A stretch of DNA of 6,631 nucleotides from JBKQWK01 sp052139595 (GCA_052139595.1 JBKQWK010000078.1:1-6631); one strand, 5' to 3'; shown: positions 1 to 5,979, counted from the first letter of the stretch. Notes: generated from the letters alone by a model not told the origin. A program made the numbers and translations.

Positions 1-312
1 GCGTAAGGTAGCGGCACTGGCACCCTTGCGCTGCGTATAGGGATTGCGCCCCTGGCGAAACAGCCACAGCTCGCAGGTCATCGACGGGCAGGCTTTGACT
101 TCATCCCAGGGCAGTCGCGGGCTACTAACGCTGCCATCGGCCATCTGCCAGGCATGCAGCGAACCACCCATGCAGTTCAGGCAGTGATGCTTGATTGCGG
201 CCAGCGGCGAGCGCTTGACGTGCTCGAGGTTACCGGCGCCGTGGACAGCGTCGAGCTCACCGTCGGTGGGCAGGTAACCGCTCGTGGTCGTCTTCTTGGG
301 CAGGGGGGACAT
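1..312 (-). CDS. Cys-motif (CxxC...C-x4-C) mobile-element protein, 3' end outside window
   Basis: The frame is open from an ATG at 312 to the left edge, giving 104 residues with no stop, so the C-terminus is missing. AAGGAG at 318-323 lies five bases before the ATG, an ideal ribosome site. Residues 38-91 hold four cysteines, C44 and C47 in CLNCMGGS, then C75 and C80 in ACPSMTC, followed by ELWLFRQGRNPY. From memory, this C-x2-C-GGS ... V-x-x-C-x4-C-x-L-x5-G-x-NP pattern is that of small putative metal-binding proteins of phages and mobile elements whose role is unknown to me. It is the last visible gene of the leftward run that starts at 2449, and begins 11 bases after the previous stop. The reading as a real gene is firm; the metal-binding role is inferred from the cysteines. 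Confidence 0.75.
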   Translation of the reverse strand, partial: MSPLPKKTTTSGYLPTDGELDAVHGAGNLEHVKRSPLAAIKHHCLNCMGGSLHAWQMADGSVSSPRLPWDEVKACPSMTCELWLFRQGRNPYTQRKGASAATLR

Positions 313-323
313 GAAAGCTCCTT

Positions 324-500
324 TCAGGTGCGGATCGTGAAGTGCAGATTGGCGACGTTGCCGCCGCGGGCCGTGACCGCAGCGACATATTGACGACGCA
401 CGACGCGTGAGCTGACGGCGAGGACAACCGGACCGCAAAGAGTGGCTTCTGCCACGGTAGCGGAGATGGCTTTCCTCGCCGGCGGCAGACGACGCTTCAT
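324..500 (-). CDS. small hypothetical protein, 58 aa
   Basis: I do not recognise this protein. It runs from an ATG at 500 to a TGA at 324-326. The start overlaps the stop of the preceding 67-aa ORF as ATGA, and its own stop is followed at once by the AAGGAG of the next gene, so the spacing is that of a translationally coupled operon. There is no good Shine-Dalgarno before the ATG, which fits coupling but also lowers certainty. The N-terminus is basic (MKRRLPPARK), the middle is Ala/Val-rich, and the C-terminus ends NLHFTIRT. No domain, signal peptide or cysteine motif is evident. The alternative is that it is a chance frame in a regulatory stretch, and the clean overlaps on both sides are the main argument against that. 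Confidence 0.45.
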   Translation of the reverse strand: MKRRLPPARKAISATVAEATLCGPVVLAVSSRVVRRQYVAAVTARGGNVANLHFTIRT

Positions 501-700
501 GGCCGACCGCCGCGGTGTGTAACGAACTTTTCACCATAGGGGTGAGAGCATGAAAAGTTCGTGAGAAGAAGGAAGCCATTCCTCGTTGCACGTACGTGGT
601 GGCGCTTATGCGCCCACCACACGTGCCAACAGAAATCTCTGGCCGGAAGGCAGGAAACCCTCAACTTTTCCTGGTCGACAGGTATGAAAAGTTCGTTCAT
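497..700 (-). CDS. small Trp/His-rich hypothetical protein, 67 aa
   Basis: I do not recognise this protein. Its ATG at 700 overlaps the ATPase stop as ATGA, with GAGG about eight bases upstream inside the ATPase gene. Its TGA overlaps the next start as ATGA. Residues 24-36 are unusual (CWHVWWAHKRHHV), and the protein is basic overall. The same DNA carries three copies of TGAAAAGTTCGT and a long imperfect hairpin. Those repeats are read in different frames (NELF, TNFS, EKFV), so they are DNA repeats and not protein repeats, and the aromatic/His-rich segment is simply the translation of the hairpin. This could therefore be a true coupled gene lying over a cis-acting site, or a non-coding origin that happens to stay open. 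Confidence 0.4.
   Translation of the reverse strand: MNELFIPVDQEKLRVSCLPARDFCWHVWWAHKRHHVRATRNGFLLLTNFSCSHPYGEKFVTHRGGRP
521..697. other. candidate replication origin: iteron-like repeats around a hairpin
   Basis: TGAAAAGTTCGT occurs at 551-562 and 685-696 on the plus strand and as its complement at 522-533. The copies at 521-533 and 685-697 match over 13 bases (TGAAAAGTTCGTT) in opposite orientation. A weaker copy (CAACTTTTCC) lies at 662-671. Between them, 589-625 forms a long imperfect palindrome. Repeated short sites with a hairpin beside a gene for a RecA-like plasmid-type helicase are what one expects of a replication origin that an initiator or helicase binds. The repeats are seen directly; the origin role is inference. 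They could also be operators, or a transfer origin. Confidence 0.4.
589..625. repeat. long imperfect inverted repeat (hairpin)
   Basis: GTGGTGGCGC (596-605) pairs with GCGCCCACCAC (610-620) across the four-base loop TTAT, with one bulged C. Outside this, CACGT (589-593) pairs with ACGTG (621-625) across a two-base bulge, giving about 15 pairs. It sits inside the 67-aa ORF and between copies of TGAAAAGTTCGT. There is no T-tract after it, so it is not a typical intrinsic terminator. Confidence 0.6.
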
Positions 701-2205
701 GGCTCGACCTCGCGCCAGTAGCCATAAGCCCTTGCCGAGGCACTGCCGACGCCTTTGGCACGTTCGACCTGGCCCGTGCCGACCAGGCCGTGGTCTTCCT
801 CAGTGCCAAGCACCCGGACGAGCGTCGGCTTGGTCGTCTCCGTCTCTTGGTTGCAGGCGGCGAGCAGCTCGTCGAGTGTCCAGGCTTCGCTTGCGCTGTC
901 AGGCAGCAGAGCAAGCACCGCAGCGCTCACTTCGCTGCGTTCAACGTCGAGGCCACTACCGCGCGCCGTGTAGATGCCATCGGCGTAATCGATGACGAGT
1001 TCATGCGGTGTCTCGTCAAAGCGGCCTTCAGCCAACAGGCGGCGTCGGTTGTCGTGGCCTTGGCCGCCGGCCTTCTTGAGCGAGAGCAGTTGATCAAAAG
1101 CGCCGGCAAAGGCGCTTGAACCACGGCCCGCATCAACAACGTCGGCTCCCGGGTTCTTGCGCTCGTGACGAATGGCGAGGACAGCAAGGCCAGCAGCGGC
1201 GGCTTCCTCGAGCGGCTGCATGGTGGCCAGGGCAGCGCCACTGTCGTTTTCTTGATCACCGGCGAGACTGGCCCAGCGACCGACGGTGTCAACGATGAGA
1301 AGGACGGCGCCAACTTCGCGACAGTAAGCAATCGCGGCGGCGATGATCGTTGCCCAGTCATGCTGCCAGACCCGAGAGCGCGGCAGGACGATCACGTGCG
1401 GGTTGGCGAGCAGGCCCGTAGCGCGCGCACTGCTCTTGAACGTGGCCACAGTTTGTTCGCTTAAGTAGACGACGGTGCCCTGCTTCGTCTGTCGGCCCAT
1501 GAACTCGCGGCCACTGGCAACGGCGTTGGCCAGACACATGGCAAACAGTGACTTGCCAGCTTTCGGCTGGCCGGTGAGCTGCGTCGTTGCACCGGCAGCG
1601 AGGTAGTCGGCGACAATCCAATCGATTTCGACATCCTCAGTGGCAGCAAGGTCGGGCGCCGCAAGGAAGGCCAGCTGCAGGGCATCGCGGCCGTCGCCGT
1701 CGGCGGCCTCAAGCAGGCTCTTGGCGGCCGTGATCTCAGCGCCGAGCTTGACGCGAGCGGCGGCGCTCAATGGCGTTACCTGGGCCGCCAGGACAGCGCA
1801 CTGCAGATGCGCCTTCAGTGTTCGCTCGCGCGCCTGCTGCTTGACCAAGGCGATGTACTCAGGCTGGTTTGCCGCCGTGAAGGTGCCTTCGGCAAGGAGG
1901 TGGAGGTAGTCGCGCCCACTGTCGTCAGTCCAGCCGACGGTCTGTTCGACCTCGCTGGCGACCGTGAGCAGATCAACGCCGGCGCCACGCCCACAGAGAG
2001 CAGCGATGGCAGTGTAGATGCGGCGGTGGAGTTCGGCACGGAAATCGCTGCCATCAAGGTCGCGGCTGAGTAAGACGGCCGCCGCCGAGTTTACCAGCGC
2101 CGCCCCGAGGCAGGCTTCCTCGGCAGCGCGGCTGGCGACAACTGCCACCGCCAGGCTGCGATCGCTGGCAGCATCGTCGTCGCGAGCGATTGACGACCTG
2201 TCCAT
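697..2205 (-). CDS. AAA/RecA-like ATPase with DnaB-type N-terminal domain (RepA-like replicative helicase)
   Basis: This 502-aa protein probably unwinds or loads at the origin of the element. Residues 26-130 look like the DnaB N-terminal domain (AAEEACLGAAL, then AELHRRIYTAI and a segment ending ARERTL). The RecA-like core follows: Walker A GQPKAGKS at 212-219, a strand ending YLSEQ with likely catalytic E250, Walker B VLLIVDT at 301-307, then RHERK and the RGSSAFAGAFD stretch (361-371) seen in RepA/AAA_25-type ATPases. The C-terminus (about 424-500) resembles a winged helix. The frame extends further upstream, but I chose the ATG at 2205: it lies seven bases after the stop of the HTH gene, and the upstream extension is non-homologous and overlaps that gene. 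There is no strong Shine-Dalgarno, so coupling is likely. Lack of extended DnaB core features favours a RepA-like helicase over true DnaB. Confidence 0.85.
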   Translation of the reverse strand: MDRSSIARDDDAASDRSLAVAVVASRAAEEACLGAALVNSAAAVLLSRDLDGSDFRAELHRRIYTAIAALCGRGAGVDLLTVASEVEQTVGWTDDSGRDYLHLLAEGTFTAANQPEYIALVKQQARERTLKAHLQCAVLAAQVTPLSAAARVKLGAEITAAKSLLEAADGDGRDALQLAFLAAPDLAATEDVEIDWIVADYLAAGATTQLTGQPKAGKSLFAMCLANAVASGREFMGRQTKQGTVVYLSEQTVATFKSSARATGLLANPHVIVLPRSRVWQHDWATIIAAAIAYCREVGAVLLIVDTVGRWASLAGDQENDSGAALATMQPLEEAAAAGLAVLAIRHERKNPGADVVDAGRGSSAFAGAFDQLLSLKKAGGQGHDNRRRLLAEGRFDETPHELVIDYADGIYTARGSGLDVERSEVSAAVLALLPDSASEAWTLDELLAACNQETETTKPTLVRVLGTEEDHGLVGTGQVERAKGVGSASARAYGYWREVEP

Positions 2206-2212
2206 GAGTCGT

Positions 2213-2449
2213 CTAGCTGTTCTTCTCGACACCGAGCATGGCCAGCAGACGCGGTACGCTGACCAAGAGCCGGTGGGAAATGCGCACAACTGGTAGCGAA
2301 CCGTCGTGAGCGGCCGCATAAGCAGTGCTTCTGCCGACCTGCAGCAGTTGCGACGCCTGTTCGATCGTGCAGGTGGTTTGCGAGCGCAAGCGCTCCAGCG
2401 TGCTCGGCGCTGGGTTCACCACTGGTCTTTCGTTCTCGCTGCTGCTCAC
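2213..2449 (-). CDS. small excisionase/MerR-like HTH DNA-binding protein
   Basis: This 78-aa protein carries one DNA-binding domain at residues 28-73: TIEQASQLLQVGRSTAYAAA forms the helix-turn-helix, followed by GSLPVVRISHRLLVSVPRLLAML, the wing and last helix of the HTH_17 (excisionase-like) fold. Such proteins act as recombination directionality factors or as regulators of mobile-element operons. The start is set by AAGGAG at 2456-2461. An ATG directly abuts it with no spacer, whereas GTG at 2449 lies six bases further on, so I take the GTG. The first 20 or so residues look disordered. It is the first gene of the leftward operon and faces a dyad-rich control region, which suits autoregulation. 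Its position beside a replication ATPase and an integrase fits either Xis or a copy-control switch. Confidence 0.8.
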   Translation of the reverse strand: MSSSENERPVVNPAPSTLERLRSQTTCTIEQASQLLQVGRSTAYAAAHDGSLPVVRISHRLLVSVPRLLAMLGVEKNS

Positions 2450-2455
2450 GGTCAT

Positions 2456-2461
2456 CTCCTT
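2456..2461 (-). promoter_or_regulatory. ribosome binding site that decides the GTG start of the HTH gene
   Basis: On the minus strand AAGGAG is followed by ATGACC and then GTG. The ATG has no spacing, while the GTG at 2449 has six bases, so the GTG is the probable start. Confidence 0.6.
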
Positions 2462-2469
2462 GTCGTTCC

Positions 2470-2608
2470 GGGTCATTGATGATATTGTAGTGCTCATGCA
2501 TATTGTCACTGATCCGCGTGTATTAGCGCAAGAGGTGCACTACAATACTGATATGCTGAGCATTTGCCTATCAGATAGCTATGCTGGCGGCCAATGCCGG
2601 GGCACGAC
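2470..2608. promoter_or_regulatory. divergent promoter and operator region
   Basis: This AT-rich stretch separates the leftward HTH-ATPase operon from the rightward regulator-integrase operon. An 11-bp perfect inverted repeat, TATTGTAGTGC at 2483-2493 and GCACTACAATA at 2537-2547, is separated by 43 bases. Each arm contains TACAAT, five of six matches to a -10 box: leftward at 2485-2490 and rightward at 2541-2546. No good -35 box lies at 17 bases for either, which suggests activator dependence or a non-sigma70 arrangement. Further dyads are ATGCT-G-AGCAT at 2553-2563 and CTATC-A-GATAG at 2568-2578. The latter is nested in AGCAT (2559-2563) and ATGCT (2581-2585). They lie just past the rightward -10 and would suit a repressor. 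Confidence 0.5.
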
Positions 2609-2615
2609 AAGGAGG
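2609..2615 (+). promoter_or_regulatory. strong ribosome binding site setting the GTG start at 2621
   Basis: AAGGAGG is followed by the five bases TACAG and then GTG. An in-frame ATG at 2594 lies upstream of the site and has no ribosome site of its own, so it is rejected. Confidence 0.75.
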
Positions 2616-2620
2616 TACAG

Positions 2621-3217
2621 GTGAAGGAGTTCATCGTCTTCTACCGGCCGCGGATAGCGGACCGGCCGCCGAACGCTGACGACGCCTGGGTGCACGTCAG
2701 CTTCCCGCAGGAGGAGCCCTTCGAGGTCGAGATCAAGCTAGCCCTGCGCGACGGGCGCCTCGTCTGCACGGCGCTGCGCATCGGCGAGATGCGCCGATCG
2801 GGTCACGTCCCCGAGATCACCGCCAAGAGCCTGCGCGAGATCCCGCTGGGGGCGATTCTCGAGCAGGTCGCGGACGACCTCGGGGTCGGCACCGGCGAGA
2901 TCCTCGCCCAGGTCCTCGGCGTGGCACACCTGCTGCGCGCCCCGGCGCCGGTGGCCAAGGAGCACCTGCGCCCCGGCCCGCAGGGCTACGACCGCGCCTT
3001 CTTCGCGGAGATCGCGGAACTCTACCGCGAGGCGCTCGTGCGCCGCCCCGGCAGCCCGTACACCTATATGCGCGCGCGACGGCCCGGCTCGCTGCCCACA
3101 CAGCGCCGCTGGGTGCAGCGGGCTCGCGACATGGGCCTGCTCGGACCGGCACAGCCAGGCAAGGCGGGCGAGTCCCCGAAGGAGCCCGAGCCATCGAGTG
3201 CGGAGCGTGAGCAATGA
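2621..3217 (+). CDS. hypothetical protein with likely C-terminal HTH, next to integrase
   Basis: This 198-aa protein starts at the GTG placed by the AAGGAGG at 2609. Residues 1-60 look like a beta-rich N-terminal domain, and 70-105 are helical (EIPLGAILEQVADDLGVGTG). Residues 123-176 (YDRAFFAEIAELYREALVRR, then TQRRWVQRARDMGLLG) resemble the C-terminal helix-turn-helix that, from memory, is common in actinobacterial element proteins and has a recognition helix like RRWVQRARDMGLL. The tail is Pro/Glu/Ser-rich and probably disordered. It overlaps the integrase by ATGA, so the two are made together. It may be a regulator or a recombination partner of the integrase. Its third codon positions are almost all G or C, much more than in the neighbours, which suggests a separate origin. 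The precise role is unknown. Confidence 0.7.
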   Translation: MKEFIVFYRPRIADRPPNADDAWVHVSFPQEEPFEVEIKLALRDGRLVCTALRIGEMRRSGHVPEITAKSLREIPLGAILEQVADDLGVGTGEILAQVLGVAHLLRAPAPVAKEHLRPGPQGYDRAFFAEIAELYREALVRRPGSPYTYMRARRPGSLPTQRRWVQRARDMGLLGPAQPGKAGESPKEPEPSSAEREQ

Positions 3218-4467
3218 GAGGTTCGATCCGTCACCGTGGCGAGGAGCGCGCCGGCTCCTGGGAGTACATCGTAGATGTCGGTCTCGCCGCCGCGCAGAGG
3301 TGCACAGTCTGCAACAAAAGGTTCTGGGTCGCGCGGCGGCCACTGGAGAGTTGTCCCGGCTGCGGCGGACCCCTAAAAGAGACCGAAGAGCGTCGCCGCG
3401 AGACCAAGGCCGGCTTTCAAACGCGCAGGGAATGCCAGGCGCAGATGAACAAGCTGCTCGTCTCGGTGGAACAGCAGAGCTATACGGCACCGACGAAGAT
3501 GACGGTCAGGCAGTACTTGACCAAAGAGTGGCTACCGGCAGTGAAGGCAACGATCCGCCCGAGTACCTATAGCTCCTACGTCCAGCACGTTGACTGTCAC
3601 ATCGTGCCTTACATCGGCAGTCTGCAGCTGGCCAAGCACACGGCAGCGCAGGTCAATGCTCTCTATGCGAAGCTTGCTGAGTCCGGCGCCAAGAACACCC
3701 ATGAGGGCCTCTCCGCGCAGACCATCCACCACGTCCATGCCTGTCTGCACAAAGCCTGTAAGGATGCAGTCCGCTGGGGACAACTCGCCCGCAACCCACT
3801 TGATGCGGCTGACCCACCGCGGGCCAAAGCTGACGGTAGCCGCGAGATGAAGACTTGGACCGCCGAGCAACTGCAGGCGTTTCTCACCGCCATCAGGGCT
3901 GAGCGCCTCTCCCCTCTCTGGCACACGATCGCGATGACCGGCATGCGACGTGGTGAGGCCCTCGGTCTGCGCTGGAGTGATGTTGATCTTGAAGCTGGAC
4001 GGCTCGCCGTCCGCCGCGCACTGATCCCCAATGGCCGCGGCGTTGTCATCTCCGAACCGAAGACCGCCAAGGGACGACGAGTGATCGCCATCGATCCAGG
4101 AACCGTTGAAGTACTCAAAGCTCAGGCCGCCCGCCAGCTCGCTGAACAACAGCAGTTGGGCGACAACTGGAGTGACTCGGGGCTTGTCTTTACGATCGAG
4201 AACGGCGAAGCTCTGGACCCGGAGTCAGTCAGCCGTTACTGGCGCCAGGCGGTGAAGAGGTCGCTGCTACCGCCAATTCGCCTGCATGACCTTCGCCATA
4301 CTCATGCCACCCTGGCTCTGCAGGCGGGCATCCATCCCAAGGTTGTTTCTGAGAGACTCGGTCATGCCACCGTCTCGATCACGCTCGACACCTACAGCCA
4401 TGCGATTCCTGCGCTGCAGGAAGAGGCAGCGGCGCTGATCGCCGGGCTCGTGTTTGCCGGCAAGTAG
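3214..4467 (+). CDS. int: tyrosine recombinase (phage-type integrase) with N-terminal zinc ribbon
   Basis: This complete 417-aa integrase inserts and excises the element by site-specific recombination. The N-terminus (RGSIRHRGE...SWEYIVDVG) and KAGFQTRREC form an AP2-like arm-binding domain. A zinc ribbon with C30, C33, C47 and C50 is embedded between its strands. The SAM-like core-binding domain spans about 96-200. The catalytic domain has R245 (TGMRRGEAL), K283 (EPKTAKGRR), H358 and R361 (LHDLRHTHA), H384 (RLGHATVS) and the nucleophile Y394 (LDTYSH), so all six catalytic positions are present. The ATG is preceded by GGAG at 3202-3205 and overlaps the previous stop. The gene appears intact and probably functional. 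Two decayed copies of its 3' end lie downstream at 4805-4954 and 5980-6058. Confidence 0.95.
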   Translation: MRGSIRHRGEERAGSWEYIVDVGLAAAQRCTVCNKRFWVARRPLESCPGCGGPLKETEERRRETKAGFQTRRECQAQMNKLLVSVEQQSYTAPTKMTVRQYLTKEWLPAVKATIRPSTYSSYVQHVDCHIVPYIGSLQLAKHTAAQVNALYAKLAESGAKNTHEGLSAQTIHHVHACLHKACKDAVRWGQLARNPLDAADPPRAKADGSREMKTWTAEQLQAFLTAIRAERLSPLWHTIAMTGMRRGEALGLRWSDVDLEAGRLAVRRALIPNGRGVVISEPKTAKGRRVIAIDPGTVEVLKAQAARQLAEQQQLGDNWSDSGLVFTIENGEALDPESVSRYWRQAVKRSLLPPIRLHDLRHTHATLALQAGIHPKVVSERLGHATVSITLDTYSHAIPALQEEAAALIAGLVFAGK

Positions 4468-4494
4468 CCGCGTCCCTGGCGAGCGTAGCCGCGT
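4464..4494 (+). repeat. 10-bp direct repeat at the integrase stop codon
   Basis: GTAGCCGCGT occurs at 4464-4473, where it contains the integrase TAG, and again at 4485-4494, 21 bases later and so about two helical turns apart. Integrase binding sites often lie right beside the int gene, so this could be part of the element's attachment site. Length and copy number are too small to be sure. Confidence 0.3.
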
Positions 4495-4530
4495 GGTGAG
4501 CCTGACGGGCTGGGCGCGGCAGGCCGACTT

Positions 4531-4695
4531 TCAGTACTTGGCCGGCGGTGGCGACGAGAAAGCAGCACTGTACTTCTGCTCCACCTGGTGACTGGCACAT
4601 TTGGGGCAGACTGCTTGAGCAGCGCGCTCGTCGATGTGGCAGGTGACCGCAAACTCGGTGCCGCAGTCCTTGCAGATAAACTCGTAGTTCGCCAT
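4531..4695 (-). CDS. FmdB-family zinc-ribbon protein
   Basis: This 54-aa protein starts MANYEFICKDCGTEF and has a second knuckle CPKC, giving C8, C11, C30 and C33. That is the pattern of FmdB-type putative regulatory zinc ribbons, whose usual start is M-x-x-Y-E-Y-x-C-x-x-C-G. The tail, about residues 41-54, is Ser/Pro-rich (SSPPPAKY). The GGAGG at 4701-4705 lies five bases before the ATG, an excellent ribosome site. The gene is convergent with the integrase, with 63 bases between stops, and stands alone on its strand. FmdB-like proteins are widespread and their molecular role is poorly defined. A structural or regulatory role in metal or nucleic-acid binding is possible. It may be cargo of the element or a host gene stranded between integrase remnants. 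Confidence 0.8.
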   Translation of the reverse strand: MANYEFICKDCGTEFAVTCHIDERAAQAVCPKCASHQVEQKYSAAFSSPPPAKY

Positions 4696-4804
4696 AGTGC
4701 CCTCCGCAGTAACGCCTTCACGCTTGGAATACGTGCAGGTACCAAGGTACCCGCCGGGGAAAGATTGACTCCAGCGGCTAGACGCAGAGCCGCGCGACCC
4801 TCAA

Positions 4805-4954
4805 ACCCTGGCGGCCGTCCATCCGAAGGTTGTTTCCGAGCGCTTCGGCCATGCCACCGTTTCGATCACGCTCGACACCTACAGCCATGCGATTCCCGCC
4901 ATGCAGGAAGAGGCGGCAGCGCTGATCGCCGGGCTCGTATTTGCTGGCGAGTAG
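4805..4954 (+). pseudogene. 3' fragment of a second tyrosine integrase of the same family
   Basis: From ACCCTGGC at 4805 to the TAG at 4954 this matches the last 46 codons and stop of the intact integrase (4327-4467). By my count 124 of 141 bases agree from 4814 on, and 41 of 46 residues. Eleven codons differ silently and five change the residue. A block of 35 bases around the catalytic tyrosine (4862-4896 against 4375-4409) is identical. Nine bases are missing near the start, in frame, removing three residues of the LALQAG segment. The frame is open only back to 4769, and no N-terminal or core domain remains. The mainly silent differences show that it was a functioning gene which diverged before being truncated, not a fresh local duplication. 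The stop lies eight bases from the stop of the convergent membrane-protein gene. Confidence 0.9.
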
Positions 4955-4962
4955 CTCTGTCG

Positions 4963-5841
4963 CTACCGCGCATCTTCGGGCGCCGAATCGTACGTCCGCA
5001 GAATGCGATCAGCATCGCTTTCGCTCGTTGCCCATGCCAAGCGAAGGTAGCTGCCACTGCGTCTGAACTTCTGCACATCGGGCAGGTTGAGACCGAACCT
5101 TCGCAACATCCACCATTTCATGTGTCGCACAGCATGACTGCTGGCGCCACCGACCCGAAGAAGCGAGAAGGCGTCAGCGTATGTCATCCAGACGCTGATG
5201 ACCCACAGCAGAGGCACAAAGAAGACCGACAGTACAAAGGGTAGCAAGGCTGACTTGAGCGTGTCGAACGTCGCGAACCGCGCGAGGTGCGCTATCACCG
5301 AGACAACGGCCCAAGCAAGGATTCCGAGACCCAGCAAAGACTGGAGACGTGACAGGCCACGTTGCGCAGCGACCAGCCTGCTCTGGAGTTGGGCTGCTGT
5401 GACTAGCAGCGCGAGTGCCGTAGCCACGGGCACGATCACGAGGAATTCCAGCCAGAAGCTGAATGTCGAGAAGTCCATGAGCAGGTGCAAGAAGACGATG
5501 AGCTCGAGGTTCACGAGCACTGTCTTCACGAAAAACTTCGCGTTCAGCAGCGGCCCCGAAGTCTGCATGGTACTCGCCGCTTTCCACAGAGAACCAACGC
5601 CACCAGCGGCGACAAAGACAAGCGTATCGAACAGCATGGTCGGGCGCCAGAAGTCGAGACGATAGAGCAACATCACGATGCCAGCGTTCCACGCGAGCAC
5701 AAGGATCACAGGAACTAACAGCATCGTCGAACAAAACACCTTGACGACATCCCACACGGCACCGCGCACCGCCTTATGGAAGGCGAGCGCGCCGACGATG
5801 ACGACCGTCCACAAGAGCATGGCGAACTGACGAGAGTTCAT
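4963..5841 (-). CDS. multi-spanning membrane protein of unknown function
   Basis: This 292-aa protein has about seven hydrophobic stretches: roughly 7-20, 38-60, 70-85, 105-122, 130-150, 170-186 and 196-219. The hydrophilic C-terminal tail (about 230-292) is basic around HMKWWMLRRFG and then acidic. It resembles, from memory only, uncharacterised accessory membrane proteins with a FW-x-x-x-x-L-x-DT segment (here FWRPTMLFDTLVF) and a KFF-x-K...N-L-E motif (here NAKFFVKTVLVNLEL). I cannot name the family. The frame continues upstream to 6009, but I chose the ATG at 5841 because the first transmembrane segment follows directly and the extra 56 residues overlap integrase-derived sequence. The ribosome site is weak. 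Its 3' end abuts the second integrase remnant. A phage-defence or immunity role would be guesswork. Confidence 0.75.
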   Translation of the reverse strand: MNSRQFAMLLWTVVIVGALAFHKAVRGAVWDVVKVFCSTMLLVPVILVLAWNAGIVMLLYRLDFWRPTMLFDTLVFVAAGGVGSLWKAASTMQTSGPLLNAKFFVKTVLVNLELIVFLHLLMDFSTFSFWLEFLVIVPVATALALLVTAAQLQSRLVAAQRGLSRLQSLLGLGILAWAVVSVIAHLARFATFDTLKSALLPFVLSVFFVPLLWVISVWMTYADAFSLLRVGGASSHAVRHMKWWMLRRFGLNLPDVQKFRRSGSYLRLAWATSESDADRILRTYDSAPEDAR

Positions 5842-5868
5842 CCGTCTGAAGCCTGAGTTGCCGCCTTC

Positions 5869-5889
5869 TCGCTCATCAGCGAAAGGATA
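5869..5889 (-). promoter_or_regulatory. possible extended -10 and small dyad upstream of the membrane-protein gene
   Basis: On the minus strand TGG precedes TATCCT (5884-5889), which reads as an extended -10 (TGnTATCCT). Beside it TCGCT-CATC-AGCGA (5869-5882) is a perfect five-base dyad. No convincing -35 box is visible. The site is about 45 bases before the proposed ATG. Confidence 0.25.
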
Positions 5890-5979
5890 CCAGCCTGATA
5901 AGACGCACACTCGGTCCGAACGCCAGGATGTGGTCACCGGCGACGATGCCGGAATGCTCCACATTCTCCCAAGCGCAAA

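Noticed and set aside
154..393. Plus-strand open frame of 79 codons
   Set aside because: It is antisense to the Cys-motif gene at 1-312, which has a good ribosome site and a recognisable motif.
561..995. Plus-strand open frame of 144 codons over the origin-like region and ATPase 3' end
   Set aside because: It is antisense to the ATPase, with an Arg/Cys/Pro-rich composition typical of shadow frames in GC-rich DNA.
2738..3490. Minus-strand open frame of 250 codons
   Set aside because: It mirrors the GC-rich HTH gene and the integrase start. Low-complexity Arg/Ala composition and no motif indicate a shadow frame.
4486..4520. GCCGCG...CGCGGC dyad between integrase and FmdB-like gene as a two-way terminator
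   Set aside because: The stem is short with a large loop and no T-tract follows on either strand, so it is too weak to annotate.
4738..4751. GGTACCAAGGTACC, both a direct and an inverted repeat
   Set aside because: It is only two six-base palindromes two bases apart, with no further context.
4588..5244. A 218-codon open frame on the plus strand
   Set aside because: It is antisense to the FmdB-like gene and to the membrane-protein 3' end and crosses the integrase remnant in a different frame. It has no domain and no ribosome site.
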